Both the position numbers and the translations under genes were made by a program. This document shows positions 51,259-59,495 of a stretch of 64,000 nucleotides of DNA, piece after piece (positions within the stretch are counted from its first letter, which is position 1; each line of letters begins with the position of its first letter). Below the pieces are notes generated by a model. It did not search any database. It was not told the origin of the DNA and saw only the letters and a list, made by a program, of their open reading frames with translations. The DNA is from Oxobacter pfennigii (GTDB taxonomy: Bacteria; Bacillota; Clostridia; Clostridiales; Oxobacteraceae): NCBI RefSeq assembly GCF_001317355.1, contig NZ_LKET01000068.1, forward strand, positions 310,001 through 374,000, in the 5' to 3' direction.

Positions 51259-52362
51259 TTATTTTCCTGTAACTGCACAAACCATGGCTTCAATGTTGTC
51301 CTTCTTTGCATTAGGAGGAGCACTGCAGCCTGCAGCAAGTATGTAGCCTTCAGGACCAACTTCTTTTATCAGCCTCATACAATAATTGTATACTTCATCA
51401 GGAGTACCCAAAGTTAAAAGGGATGCGGGAACGTCGCCTTGCAACGCCATATGACCGTCCAAAACCTTTTTAGCTTTAAATATATCGCAGGTACCGTCCA
51501 ATGTAAGCACGCATTTATGTTTGGGGAAGTCCAGGAAGTAATTGAACTTGGGTTCCCAGTCGGCATCGAGATGGAAGTTAACAAAAGCGCCTTCCTCTAT
51601 AGCTGTATCAACAATCATCTTTCTGTATTTAAGGTCGAAGCGTTCAAACAATTTAGCTGAAAGGAACGCAGAGCGTGAGCCCCCGACAAATACAGCCAAA
51701 GGCTTCACGGTCTGGATCATTTTCCTAAGCTGCGGAATATGCTCTTCAATAGCAACATCAAAAGCTGCTTCCACCTTATCGGGGATGCGGCGAAGGTCTC
51801 TTAAGAATTCAGGCATAGATCTCATGGACATAAAGGTTTCGGTAAATACGTCAGATAAGACAGGACTTAAGCTGACGATACCGATCGACCTTAAAACCTT
51901 TGAAAGCCTCCCCATTACAGGACCCATTTCCTTCATTTTTTCAACCATTGCACCGCCGTTTATTCTCTTGGAATACTCTCCTTTGAAGTAGCCGTAGCCC
52001 TTGTTGATGATTGTATCATAATCATCAGCAGTCATTATTTCCTGCTCGTTCATCTGCCATAGCTCGTCTTCTCCAAGCTCACGGCCGGGGAGCTTCATAT
52101 GAGTTGTAGTTTCTCTTCCCGGAGGATACGAGCCGGCTCCGCCGGCATCTATTTCGCCTTTTCCGAAGAGCAGTGTACCCATCATCATAAGAGTGTTGGC
52201 TCTTTCTGTATCGGTTATGAGTTCAGCTAATTTAATACCCATGTATCTTGTGGTAAAAACATCACAGTTAAAGGCAATAGGCGGCCTGTCCTGTTTTTCG
52301 AAGGTAAAAGCTCTTTTAAGCCTCGCATAATGTTCATCGTACATTTCCTGTGGAGTCTTCAT
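51259..52362 (-). CDS. UroD-family corrinoid methyltransferase of locus C
   Basis: The 367-residue UroD-like barrel has VNFHLDADWEPKFNYFLDF near residue 265 and AAGCSAPPNAKKDNIEAM near the C-terminus. The His and the late Cys fit the zinc-ligand positions of MtaA-type enzymes, although the usual H-x-C is H-L-D. Zinc would activate the methyl acceptor or donor. It lies 62 bases after a corrinoid protein gene, its probable partner. The methyl donor is unknown. There is a good ribosome site before the ATG. Confidence 0.85.
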   Translation of the reverse strand: MKTPQEMYDEHYARLKRAFTFEKQDRPPIAFNCDVFTTRYMGIKLAELITDTERANTLMMMGTLLFGKGEIDAGGAGSYPPGRETTTHMKLPGRELGEDELWQMNEQEIMTADDYDTIINKGYGYFKGEYSKRINGGAMVEKMKEMGPVMGRLSKVLRSIGIVSLSPVLSDVFTETFMSMRSMPEFLRDLRRIPDKVEAAFDVAIEEHIPQLRKMIQTVKPLAVFVGGSRSAFLSAKLFERFDLKYRKMIVDTAIEEGAFVNFHLDADWEPKFNYFLDFPKHKCVLTLDGTCDIFKAKKVLDGHMALQGDVPASLLTLGTPDEVYNYCMRLIKEVGPEGYILAAGCSAPPNAKKDNIEAMVCAVTGK

Positions 52363-52424
52363 AAAAATTCACCTCTTTATTTATTTTACATGTCAGGGTT
52401 TTATACTTTATTTCATGAAGTTTT

Positions 52425-53051
52425 TTAGGCTATATTCATCAATTTCTTGCAGAGGGGCACTGCCTGCTGTGCACTGTTGGTGTAAGCATCGGCCTTAACA
52501 TATTCTGAAACTGTACCTGTTATGGTGCCTCCGCCAATTAAGATTTTTCTTCCTTCCCTTAAGCCTGCTTTATCGATTTCTTCAATTATGTTTTTCATGC
52601 TGTCAAAACAGGAAGTCAAAAGACAAGACATGCCTATTACCTGTGGATTGTGCCGGTTTATGGCTTCGATAAATTTTTCAGCGGGAGCATCAATACCTAC
52701 GTCTACAACTTTAAAGCCATTGCAGCTTAATAATGAAACGACAATGTCTTTTCCTATATTGTGAATGTCGTCCTTTACAGTACCCATTACAACTGTTCCT
52801 AGCTTAGGCGTATCAGCTGAAAAGGAATCACCTAAGAGAGCTACTGCACTTGAAAATACGTCTCCTGATAAAATCAATTCCGATAAGAAATAATCCTTGG
52901 CCTCGAATCTTTCACCGATGATGTCCATACCTTTCTGAAGTGCAGCTATGATTTCCAAAGCCGGAGTCCCGCTTTCCTGAAGCTCTTTAACTGTGCTGAA
53001 CACTAAATCTTCATCCAGTTCCGCCATTGCGTTTGTTAATTTTTCTGACAT
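52425..53051 (-). CDS. Corrinoid methyl carrier protein of locus C
   Basis: This corrinoid protein of 208 residues has a cap domain (1-85) and a B12-binding domain with GTVKDDIHNIGKDIVVSL, where the lower-ligand motif is D-x-H-x-x-G (His near residue 103), GMSCLLTSCFDSMK and ILIGGGTIT. AGGAGG precedes the ATG. The element shared with locus D lies about 430 bases upstream, so the leader is long. Confidence 0.93.
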   Translation of the reverse strand: MSEKLTNAMAELDEDLVFSTVKELQESGTPALEIIAALQKGMDIIGERFEAKDYFLSELILSGDVFSSAVALLGDSFSADTPKLGTVVMGTVKDDIHNIGKDIVVSLLSCNGFKVVDVGIDAPAEKFIEAINRHNPQVIGMSCLLTSCFDSMKNIIEEIDKAGLREGRKILIGGGTITGTVSEYVKADAYTNSAQQAVPLCKKLMNIA

Positions 53052-53578
53052 TTTTCTTACCTCCTATTTATTATTTCACCCCTTACAAAAGAGGCGCATA
53101 AACTGATAAAAGTTTTCTGTTTATTTATATGAAAATTTTTATAGTTTTATATTCCATGGGTTTCAAAAACTTATTAAGCAGCCAATTTCTGTGCGCTCTT
53201 GGACTTGCCGGTAGGCGTAGCATAAGCCGAAATGCCCACGGCAGCAAAATAAATAAGCTTTTTAGCTCATATTTAGTGAGAAAATTATTATAAATTTATA
53301 AATATACTTCATAATAGATAAATGGAATATATAGTATGCTGTAAGTTTAATAGATGAGTAAAATGAGCAGGTATTGTGTTTTTTTAACAAAGCTTATATT
53401 GGTTCATAAACTTGAATTAATTTGGTACTTTAGTCATGGCTGTCATAGGAAAATAATAGCACTAGAAACTATTAATGTCTTTGTTTGACATGGAGAAACT
53501 TCATAGGCTTTTTGTTCAAATTGAACAGTGGGTAGCTTATAAATAAATTTTATATTTATTTCCATATTTAGTCAAGTA
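53052..53578. other. Long upstream region of locus C
   Basis: No intact gene is present. The segment 53171-53265 is GC-richer and on the minus strand reads as 28 codons (IYFAAVGISAYATPTGKSKS) ending in tandem stops; it could be a gene tail or a folded leader. At 53477-53527 lies a regulatory element containing the palindrome TGTTCAAATTGAACA (53513-53527), shared with locus D. The remainder is AT-rich without visible features. Confidence 0.55.
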
Positions 53579-53609
53579 AACACCCGCTGACCCAAGGTCA
53601 GCGGGTGTT
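53579..53609 (-). terminator. Terminator of the acetyl-CoA synthetase gene
   Basis: A strong GC stem ACACCCGCTGACC / GGTCAGCGGGTGT follows the stop on the minus strand, with a modest T tail. Confidence 0.8.
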
Positions 53610-53611
53610 CT

Positions 53612-55597
53612 TTATTCTTCTCTGGTTTTTATAAGTTCATCTACAGATTCAGGATTGGATAAAGTAGAAGTATCTCCTAATTGTTCAAATTCACCTGAAG
53701 CAATTTTTCTTAAAATACGCCTCATTATTTTACCGCTTCTTGTTTTGGGGAGCTGCTCTACTATGTGAATTTTATCCGGGCTGGCAACAGGCCCTATGAC
53801 CTTGCGGACATGCTGGCCTAATTGTGCTCTTAGTTCGCTGCTGGCTTTGGCATTATTCTTCAAAAGTACATATGCGTAAATTCCTTCGCCTTTTATATCA
53901 TGAGGATATCCTACAACTGCAGCTTCTGCTACTTTATTATGGCTTACCAGTGCGCTTTCAATTTCGGCTGTACTTAAGCGGTGTCCCGATACGTTAAGCA
54001 CATCATCTACCCTGCCTAACAGCCAGTAATATCCGTCTTCGTCAACACGGGCTCCGTCTCCTGTAAAATAATTGCCGGGATACATTGTAAGGTAAGTTTC
54101 CCTGAAACGGTCAGGTGCGTTATATACACCCCTCATAAGTCCCGGCCAGGGACGCTTTATTATAAGGCTGCCGCCGTCTTTGGAGTCACATTCTTCACCG
54201 TTGGAATCCACAATTGCCGGTTCAATTCCAAAAAAAGGCATTGCTGCAGAACCTGGCTTTGTGGGGATTGCTCCCGGAAGGGGAGTAATTATTACACCGC
54301 CTGTTTCAGTCTGCCAATAGGTATCCACAATGGCGCATTTTTCATTGCCTACCACTTTATGATACCAAACCCAGGCCTCAGGGTTTATTGGCTCTCCTAC
54401 AGTACCTAAAAGCCTCAAGCTTGATAAATCATGCTTTTTGACCCATTCCTCATCTTCTTTCATCAGGCCCCTTATAATTGTAGGTGCTGTATAGAAAATG
54501 CTTACTCTGTATTTTTCAATCACCTGCCACAACCTGTCAGGGTTAGGGTAATTGTGAAGTCCCTCATACATAAGGGTGGTGGCGCCTAATGCAAGAGGGC
54601 CGTATATCACATAAGAATGCCCGGTAATCCAGCCGCTGTCTGCCGTGCACCAGAATGTGTCCTCTTCCTTTAAGTCAAATATATATTTCATGGTCAAGGA
54701 AGTATATACAAGATATCCCCCTGTTGTATGCATAACCCCTTTAGGCTTTCCAGTGCTGCCCGATGTGTACAGTATGAATAATGGATCCTCCGAATCCATA
54801 GCCTCCGGCGGACATACTGATGATATATCCGGAGAATTTATCTCATGATGCCACCATTTATCCCTTTGAGTCCAGAAATTAATATCCGCACCTGTATGCT
54901 TTACAACTATGCAGGTGTGCACTCCCGGACAGCCTTCCAATGCCTTGTCTGCATTATCCTTCAGCGGAATGTATGCACCTCTTCTGAAACCGGCATCGGC
55001 TGTAATGAGTATTCTGGCACCCGAGTCGTTTATTCTGTCTCTTAAGCTGTCGGCGCTGAAACCTCCGAAAACAACGTTGTGTATGGCACCTATTCGCGAA
55101 CAAGCCAGCATTGTTATGGCAAGTTCGGGAATCATTGGCATATATAATGCCACCCTGTCTCCCTTATTTACTCCCCATTTTTTTAAAGTATTTGCAACGC
55201 GGCATACCTGATTATATAATTCGTTATAGGTTAAAACCCTTGTCTCATCCCTTTTTTCGCCCTGCCAGATAATTGCCGCTTTGTTCTTTCTCCAGGTATT
55301 GATGTGCCGGTCTATACAGTTTGCAGACACATTTAATTTCCCGCCTAAATACCATTTGTGTTCACCTTCAACAAGGTCTCCCTCGTAAACTTTTTTAAAT
55401 GGCTTTATCCAATCCACAAGCTCTGCCTGCTTAGCCCAGAAGGCTTCAGGCTCTTTTATGGAATAATCATACAGCTCCTTATATTCCTCATAGCTCCTTA
55501 TATGTGCCGTTTCCTTAATTCTCTCGGGAGGGTTGAAAACCCTTTGCTCTTCTAAAACTGTATCTATAGTACTTGATTTCGGTGTCTGTCCTGACAT
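53612..55597 (-). CDS. acsA: Acetyl-CoA synthetase (AMP-forming)
   Basis: This 661-residue adenylating enzyme makes acetyl-CoA from acetate, ATP and CoA. The AMP-binding motif YTSGSTGKPKGVMHT is near residue 273, with VDTYWQTETGGVIITP near 420, YFTGDGARVDEDGYYWLLGR and the catalytic lysine in PKTRSGKIMRRILRK near 620. The N-terminal ACAS_N segment is present and the length is typical. It is monocistronic with its own promoter. It could recycle acetate or activate short acids in a one-carbon-metabolising anaerobe. Confidence 0.95.
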   Translation of the reverse strand: MSGQTPKSSTIDTVLEEQRVFNPPERIKETAHIRSYEEYKELYDYSIKEPEAFWAKQAELVDWIKPFKKVYEGDLVEGEHKWYLGGKLNVSANCIDRHINTWRKNKAAIIWQGEKRDETRVLTYNELYNQVCRVANTLKKWGVNKGDRVALYMPMIPELAITMLACSRIGAIHNVVFGGFSADSLRDRINDSGARILITADAGFRRGAYIPLKDNADKALEGCPGVHTCIVVKHTGADINFWTQRDKWWHHEINSPDISSVCPPEAMDSEDPLFILYTSGSTGKPKGVMHTTGGYLVYTSLTMKYIFDLKEEDTFWCTADSGWITGHSYVIYGPLALGATTLMYEGLHNYPNPDRLWQVIEKYRVSIFYTAPTIIRGLMKEDEEWVKKHDLSSLRLLGTVGEPINPEAWVWYHKVVGNEKCAIVDTYWQTETGGVIITPLPGAIPTKPGSAAMPFFGIEPAIVDSNGEECDSKDGGSLIIKRPWPGLMRGVYNAPDRFRETYLTMYPGNYFTGDGARVDEDGYYWLLGRVDDVLNVSGHRLSTAEIESALVSHNKVAEAAVVGYPHDIKGEGIYAYVLLKNNAKASSELRAQLGQHVRKVIGPVASPDKIHIVEQLPKTRSGKIMRRILRKIASGEFEQLGDTSTLSNPESVDELIKTREE

Positions 55598-55649
55598 ATT
55601 ACACTCCCCCTATTTTGTTATTGTTATATAACAGATTGATTTGTTTTAA

Positions 55650-55678
55650 AGTATACCATATATAATTCGCAAGCGCAA
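55650..55678 (-). promoter_or_regulatory. Promoter of the acetyl-CoA synthetase gene
   Basis: TTGCGC (55673-55678) and TATACT (55650-55655), 17 bases apart on the minus strand, lie about 50 bases upstream of the ATG. Confidence 0.7.
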
Positions 55679-55790
55679 CCAGGGAAAGGGACAGTTCACA
55701 TTTTTTTGTCTTTTAGTGAAATTTAAAAACCGAAGACAGAAAGCCGCGGACATATACAGGTAAGAAGTAAGGATTCGAAGAATATAAAAA

Positions 55791-55815
55791 AGAGCATTGG
55801 CCTTCATGCTCTTTT
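55791..55815 (-). terminator. Terminator of the coiled-coil gene
   Basis: AAGAGCAT / ATGCTCTT arms with T-rich flanks on both strands lie directly after the stop of the repeat-containing gene. Confidence 0.8.
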
Positions 55816-55828
55816 AAACCATGACTTG

Positions 55829-56203
55829 TTATTTTGCAAGCTTTTTATCCATCTCTATTATTTTATTCTCCTGTTGTCTTTGTCTGTTATGTAAAGTATC
55901 TACTGAAAGCTTGATGTCTTGTATTATTTGTCTGTCTGCAAGCCTTCCCTGGTTGATTTCCGCAACTTCTCTTCTAATCATACTCTGCTCGTCAGACAAT
56001 AATTTAAGCTTATCTGAAATCTCTCCGTCAATTTTAACTCCGATTTTCGAAACATCCAGTCTTAATGCTTCCTGGCCTTCCTTTAAATTCGAAACATCCA
56101 GTCTTAATGCTTCCTGGCCTTCCTTTAAATTCGAAACATCCAGCCTCAATGCTTCCTGGCCTTCCATAATATTTATTAACATATTCTTTAATTCATCGTC
56201 CAT
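55829..56203 (-). CDS. Coiled-coil protein with 14-residue repeats
   Basis: This cytosolic protein of 124 residues is almost wholly helical. Three near-identical 14-residue units (EGQEALRLDVSNLK) start near residue 14 and continue into a heptad-like coiled coil (LKLLSDEQSMIRREVAEINQ). Similar small repeat proteins are common in Clostridia, where their repeat number varies, but I know no function. It is monocistronic with a terminator. Confidence 0.75.
   Translation of the reverse strand: MDDELKNMLINIMEGQEALRLDVSNLKEGQEALRLDVSNLKEGQEALRLDVSKIGVKIDGEISDKLKLLSDEQSMIRREVAEINQGRLADRQIIQDIKLSVDTLHNRQRQQENKIIEMDKKLAK
56046..56165. repeat. 42-bp tandem repeat, about 2.9 copies
   Basis: Units start at 56046, 56088 and 56130. 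The first two are identical and the third differs at two positions before diverging. They lie inside the coiled-coil gene and are in frame, so copy changes would lengthen or shorten the protein by 14 residues. Confidence 0.9.
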
Positions 56204-56397
56204 GATAGCATTACCTCACTTCACCTTTGACAAGGTTTTTAGTTTAGGACATCCACTTAAACTATCAACATTATACCACGTTTTAATGGATAATAAACAG
56301 AATGCTTATATATCCAAAATCAGATGTGGCATATCTCTTTAGAAACCCAGTCATTAGATCTTTCTGTTCATGCTGCAAGAAGATTATTGATATCCTC

Positions 56398-56775
56398 TTA
56401 CTTATTATCATGTATTACAATGAATTCCTTAGCCTCTGTATCGAACGCAAGTACAGACTCATCCTCGATATATTTCAAAATATATATATACTTTCCAAAA
56501 GACATGTAATAAGGGTCAGCTATGGTAAGGTTACTTATGTTTTCTTGGCTTTTGTATATCTCTTTAGTCCTCACATCCTGAACCTTCCAATATAAGTCTC
56601 TATCTTCATAAACAACATAATCGTCAATGAGGTGAAATCTATAATTGTTGGGATTTGACCCTGGGCATTTGCATTTTGCTCATAAGACTGCAAAATCTTA
56701 ATATTGCTTAAATCATTCTTTTCTATGAGCAATAAATCATCGGCCTGTTTTGTGGTTTTTGAGGATATTGGATTC
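56398..56775 (-). pseudogene. Frameshifted hypothetical protein remnant
   Basis: On the minus strand one frame gives DDLLLIEKNDLSNIKILQSY and NAQGQIPTIID, then the sequence continues in another frame with DDYVVYEDRDLYWKVQDVRT and YYMSFGKYIYILKYIEDESV to a stop at 56398. Beta-rich blades like KYIYIL suggest a propeller-type protein. No start codon is evident. I do not recognise the family. The stretch 56204-56397 appears non-coding. Confidence 0.5.
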
Positions 56776-56791
56776 TATTTTACAAGCTTAA

Positions 56792-57442
56792 TTATATATT
56801 TCCCATCAGACGGTTTACCAATTTGACCGCTTCCACTGCGTTTTTTGCATAACCGTCGGAGCCTATATTTTTGGCGAATTCATCTGAAATTGGCCCTCCT
56901 CCTACAATAACTTTTACATCGTCCCGAAGTCCTTCTTCTGCCAATAGCTCTATTATCCTTTTCATATTGCTCATGGCTGTGGACATAAGCGTAGATAAAG
57001 CAAGTATTTTTGCCCCTTCATCCTTTACCGCACTTATAAAATTGTTGACAGGTACATCGCGCCCTAAATCTATTATTTCATATCCCGCCGTTTCCAGCAT
57101 GATTTTTACTAAATTCTTCCCGATATCATGGGTATCCCCTTCCACAACCCCTATGACAACCTTGCATTTAGGCTCAGTTTCGGATTTTTCAAGATGGGGC
57201 TTTAAAACATCCAGTCCATTATACATTGCATCCGAACAAATTAAGAGCTCGGGAATAAAGTATTCCTCATTTTCATACATGGCTGCAGCCTTGTTCATGC
57301 CGTCCGTCAGGCCGTTTAAAACTCCTTCAATGGCAGGATATCCGGCCTGTATATATTCTTCGGCCACCGTAACAACCTCTTCATCCTCCATTTTTTCTAC
57401 GCATTCCGACAATAATCTTAAAAGCTCTTCCTTACTTCTCAT
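56792..57442 (-). CDS. Corrinoid methyl carrier protein of locus D
   Basis: The corrinoid protein has 216 residues: a helical cap, then GVVEGDTHDIGKNLVKIML (cobalt-ligand His near residue 104), LALSTLMSTAMSNMKRII and VIVGGGPISDEF. GGAGGGAT precedes the ATG. It follows the MtaA-like gene by 28 bases and is last in the ABC transporter operon. It accepts methyl groups from its neighbour. Confidence 0.93.
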   Translation of the reverse strand: MRSKEELLRLLSECVEKMEDEEVVTVAEEYIQAGYPAIEGVLNGLTDGMNKAAAMYENEEYFIPELLICSDAMYNGLDVLKPHLEKSETEPKCKVVIGVVEGDTHDIGKNLVKIMLETAGYEIIDLGRDVPVNNFISAVKDEGAKILALSTLMSTAMSNMKRIIELLAEEGLRDDVKVIVGGGPISDEFAKNIGSDGYAKNAVEAVKLVNRLMGNI

Positions 57443-57470
57443 TTATATTTGATCCCTCCCGGTTAAAGCT

Positions 57471-58565
57471 TTAAGCCTTGCCTGCTGCAGCCTCAAGCAT
57501 ATATTTTATCTTATCGCAGTCCACTGGATACCCCACTTCCCTCACTGTGTCCATCATCGTCTGAATGTTTTCAAAGGGCGTTTCCACAGGCAGGCTGCAT
57601 CCTGACATGACAACATATCCTTTCGGAGAATCATAAGCATCCAAAATGCACTCCAGAGTTTTGATGCGCACATCCTGCGGTGTACCTAAATACATTACCC
57701 CGCTAGGGTCCACATTGCCAAGTATCCTGGTTTTATCCCCAATGGCAATCTTGCAATCCTTTAAGCTGGCAACGTTATCAATGCTCATGCCTCCTATACC
57801 TAAATCGGCAACATCCTTCCATATCTTCTTGGTCTGTCCGCATATATGAAGCATTACTTTAGTACCGTTATATTCCCTGATAAAATCAATGAGCTCTTTT
57901 AAATAGGGCAGCGAGAATTCGCGGAAGGCTTTTTCACCGACAACGGTACCTGAAGACATGGGTTCGGAAATTGTGGGATTTAAGCCAATATCCATAACTG
58001 CTTTGGCATATTCCTTGCAGGTCTCAAGAGAAATTCTGCAAAGCTTATGCAGCGCTTCCGGATTTTTATGAATCAGCTTTAAGCTTTCATCTACGCCAAA
58101 GAGAAAAAAGGCATTGGTAAAAGGTCCTACAATACCGGCTGAGCATTTTATTTCGTCTTTTGCCATATCCCGAAGATATTTCATCGCATCTAAGTGCACC
58201 GGCAATCTTTTGTCCTTGTAAGGGTCAGCAGGGCGCAGGGCACCTATGTCCTCTATACAGGAGACAGCAGGCTTTTTTAAATCAGCAGTATTATCATCAG
58301 GATAGTCAACTGTTGCGCCCATAGCTTCCGCCCAGGTAAACAAATCCGTAAATATTCTAAGACTGTCGCCTCCAAACTTGTGATAGGCTGCCATTTGTGC
58401 TTGTGCAATAGCTTTAGGGTTATGATTAAACTCGGATATCTTACAGCCATAAATTCTGGCTACTCCATTTGCAATATTGGGGTTACAGGGCAGCCTGTCG
58501 GCTTGAGCCCCGCTGGCTATAGCCGCTGCTCTCTCTGCCGGAGTCATGGAATCGGTATACAACAT
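57471..58565 (-). CDS. MtaA/CmuA-like UroD-family methyltransferase of locus D
   Basis: This 364-residue enzyme has the zinc motif of the MtaA/CmuA group intact: VMLHICGQTKKIW (H-x-C) near residue 240 and VMSGCSLPVETPFENI (second Cys) near 325. Start SMTPAERAAAIASGAQADRLP is typical of the family. Zinc would bind the thiol or other acceptor, or activate a donor, for methyl transfer with the corrinoid protein. It is encoded between an importer permease and its corrinoid protein, so it probably acts on an imported compound. GAAGGAGG precedes the ATG. Confidence 0.9.
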   Translation of the reverse strand: MLYTDSMTPAERAAAIASGAQADRLPCNPNIANGVARIYGCKISEFNHNPKAIAQAQMAAYHKFGGDSLRIFTDLFTWAEAMGATVDYPDDNTADLKKPAVSCIEDIGALRPADPYKDKRLPVHLDAMKYLRDMAKDEIKCSAGIVGPFTNAFFLFGVDESLKLIHKNPEALHKLCRISLETCKEYAKAVMDIGLNPTISEPMSSGTVVGEKAFREFSLPYLKELIDFIREYNGTKVMLHICGQTKKIWKDVADLGIGGMSIDNVASLKDCKIAIGDKTRILGNVDPSGVMYLGTPQDVRIKTLECILDAYDSPKGYVVMSGCSLPVETPFENIQTMMDTVREVGYPVDCDKIKYMLEAAAGKA

Positions 58566-58625
58566 GGATAATCCTCCTTCTCATACATATTTTATAAGCT
58601 AAATTTCTCTTTAACCTTAATTTTT

Positions 58626-59384
58626 TTAATTGTTTATAGTCCATCTTAAAATCCTCGATTTTACAATATCAAATAAACCCATTATTCCCACCAATACAAC
58701 TCCCATAAATATAAATCCCACCATTACAAGATCAAAACGTGCAAAGTCGGAGTAATATTGAACAAAATAACCCATACCGGAGGTGGCTCCGAACATTTCG
58801 GCTACAGTAAGCAATACAAAGGAGAATTTAAGAGCTACCGCACAACCGGATAATATGGTGGGAGAAGCTGCTGGAAGTATAATCCTGAACAATTTTTCTA
58901 CTCCCTTTATTTCCAGGGTTGCTGCGTTTTCCAGGTATCTTTTATCAATAGTCATGGTTGCATTTACCGTTGTACCTAATATAGGCCAAAATGCTCCTAA
59001 AAATATTATAAATATTGACGCACTCCGAAAGGAGGGAAAAATATGAATGGCAAAAGGCGTCATAAGAGTAGCCGGCACGGCGCTGAAGGCATTGATATAA
59101 GGTGTGATATTTTTTCTTAGCAGCCTTTTTAAACCGATAAGCACTCCAATACTTATACCTGAGACCGACGCCATAAAATATGCTGGTATAAGCAGCCCCA
59201 AAGAACTTACAAACCCTTTGGACAACTTGTCAAAGTGGGAAATATATCCCGGTAAAATTTTGCTTAAGCCTGGAAATAAAAAGGGATCCAATATTCCAAA
59301 AATATCCGTTGCAAGCTCGTAGGAAACTATTATTCCGATAAAAATCACAATCATTCCCAATCTGTCTGCTATAAATCTTTTCAT
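58626..59384 (-). CDS. ABC importer permease (SsuC/TauC/NrtB type)
   Basis: The permease has 252 residues and six helices. The coupling EAA loop is near YLENAATLEIKGVEKLFRII and the following LPAASPTILSG. This class imports sulfonates, taurine, nitrate, pyrimidine precursors or related small anions. It lies 60 bases before the methyltransferase gene. A hairpin separates it from the binding-protein gene. Confidence 0.9.
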   Translation of the reverse strand: MKRFIADRLGMIVIFIGIIVSYELATDIFGILDPFLFPGLSKILPGYISHFDKLSKGFVSSLGLLIPAYFMASVSGISIGVLIGLKRLLRKNITPYINAFSAVPATLMTPFAIHIFPSFRSASIFIIFLGAFWPILGTTVNATMTIDKRYLENAATLEIKGVEKLFRIILPAASPTILSGCAVALKFSFVLLTVAEMFGATSGMGYFVQYYSDFARFDLVMVGFIFMGVVLVGIMGLFDIVKSRILRWTINN

Positions 59385-59446
59385 GCTTATGCTCCTTAAA
59401 AAATAGAAAAAATTATATTGTGATTACAGATTTTCATGTAAAAGGC

Positions 59447-59476
59447 AGACTTGGTATGCACCTGCATCCCAAGTCT
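59447..59476 (-). terminator. Intra-operon attenuating hairpin
   Basis: CAGACTTGG / CCAAGTCTG arms are followed by CTTTTA on the minus strand, between the binding-protein and permease genes. It is probably a leaky terminator that favours the binding protein. Confidence 0.7.
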
Positions 59477-59495
59477 GTCACAGCTTAATGTATAT

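Noticed and set aside
55821-56342. 173-codon plus-strand frame with serine-rich repeats
   Set aside because: It is the antisense shadow of the coiled-coil gene; its repeats come from the 42-bp repeat on the other strand, and it lacks a ribosome site.
56302-56595. 97-codon plus-strand frame after the coiled-coil gene
   Set aside because: The minus strand carries a better, frameshifted coding remnant here; the plus frame has no ribosome site.
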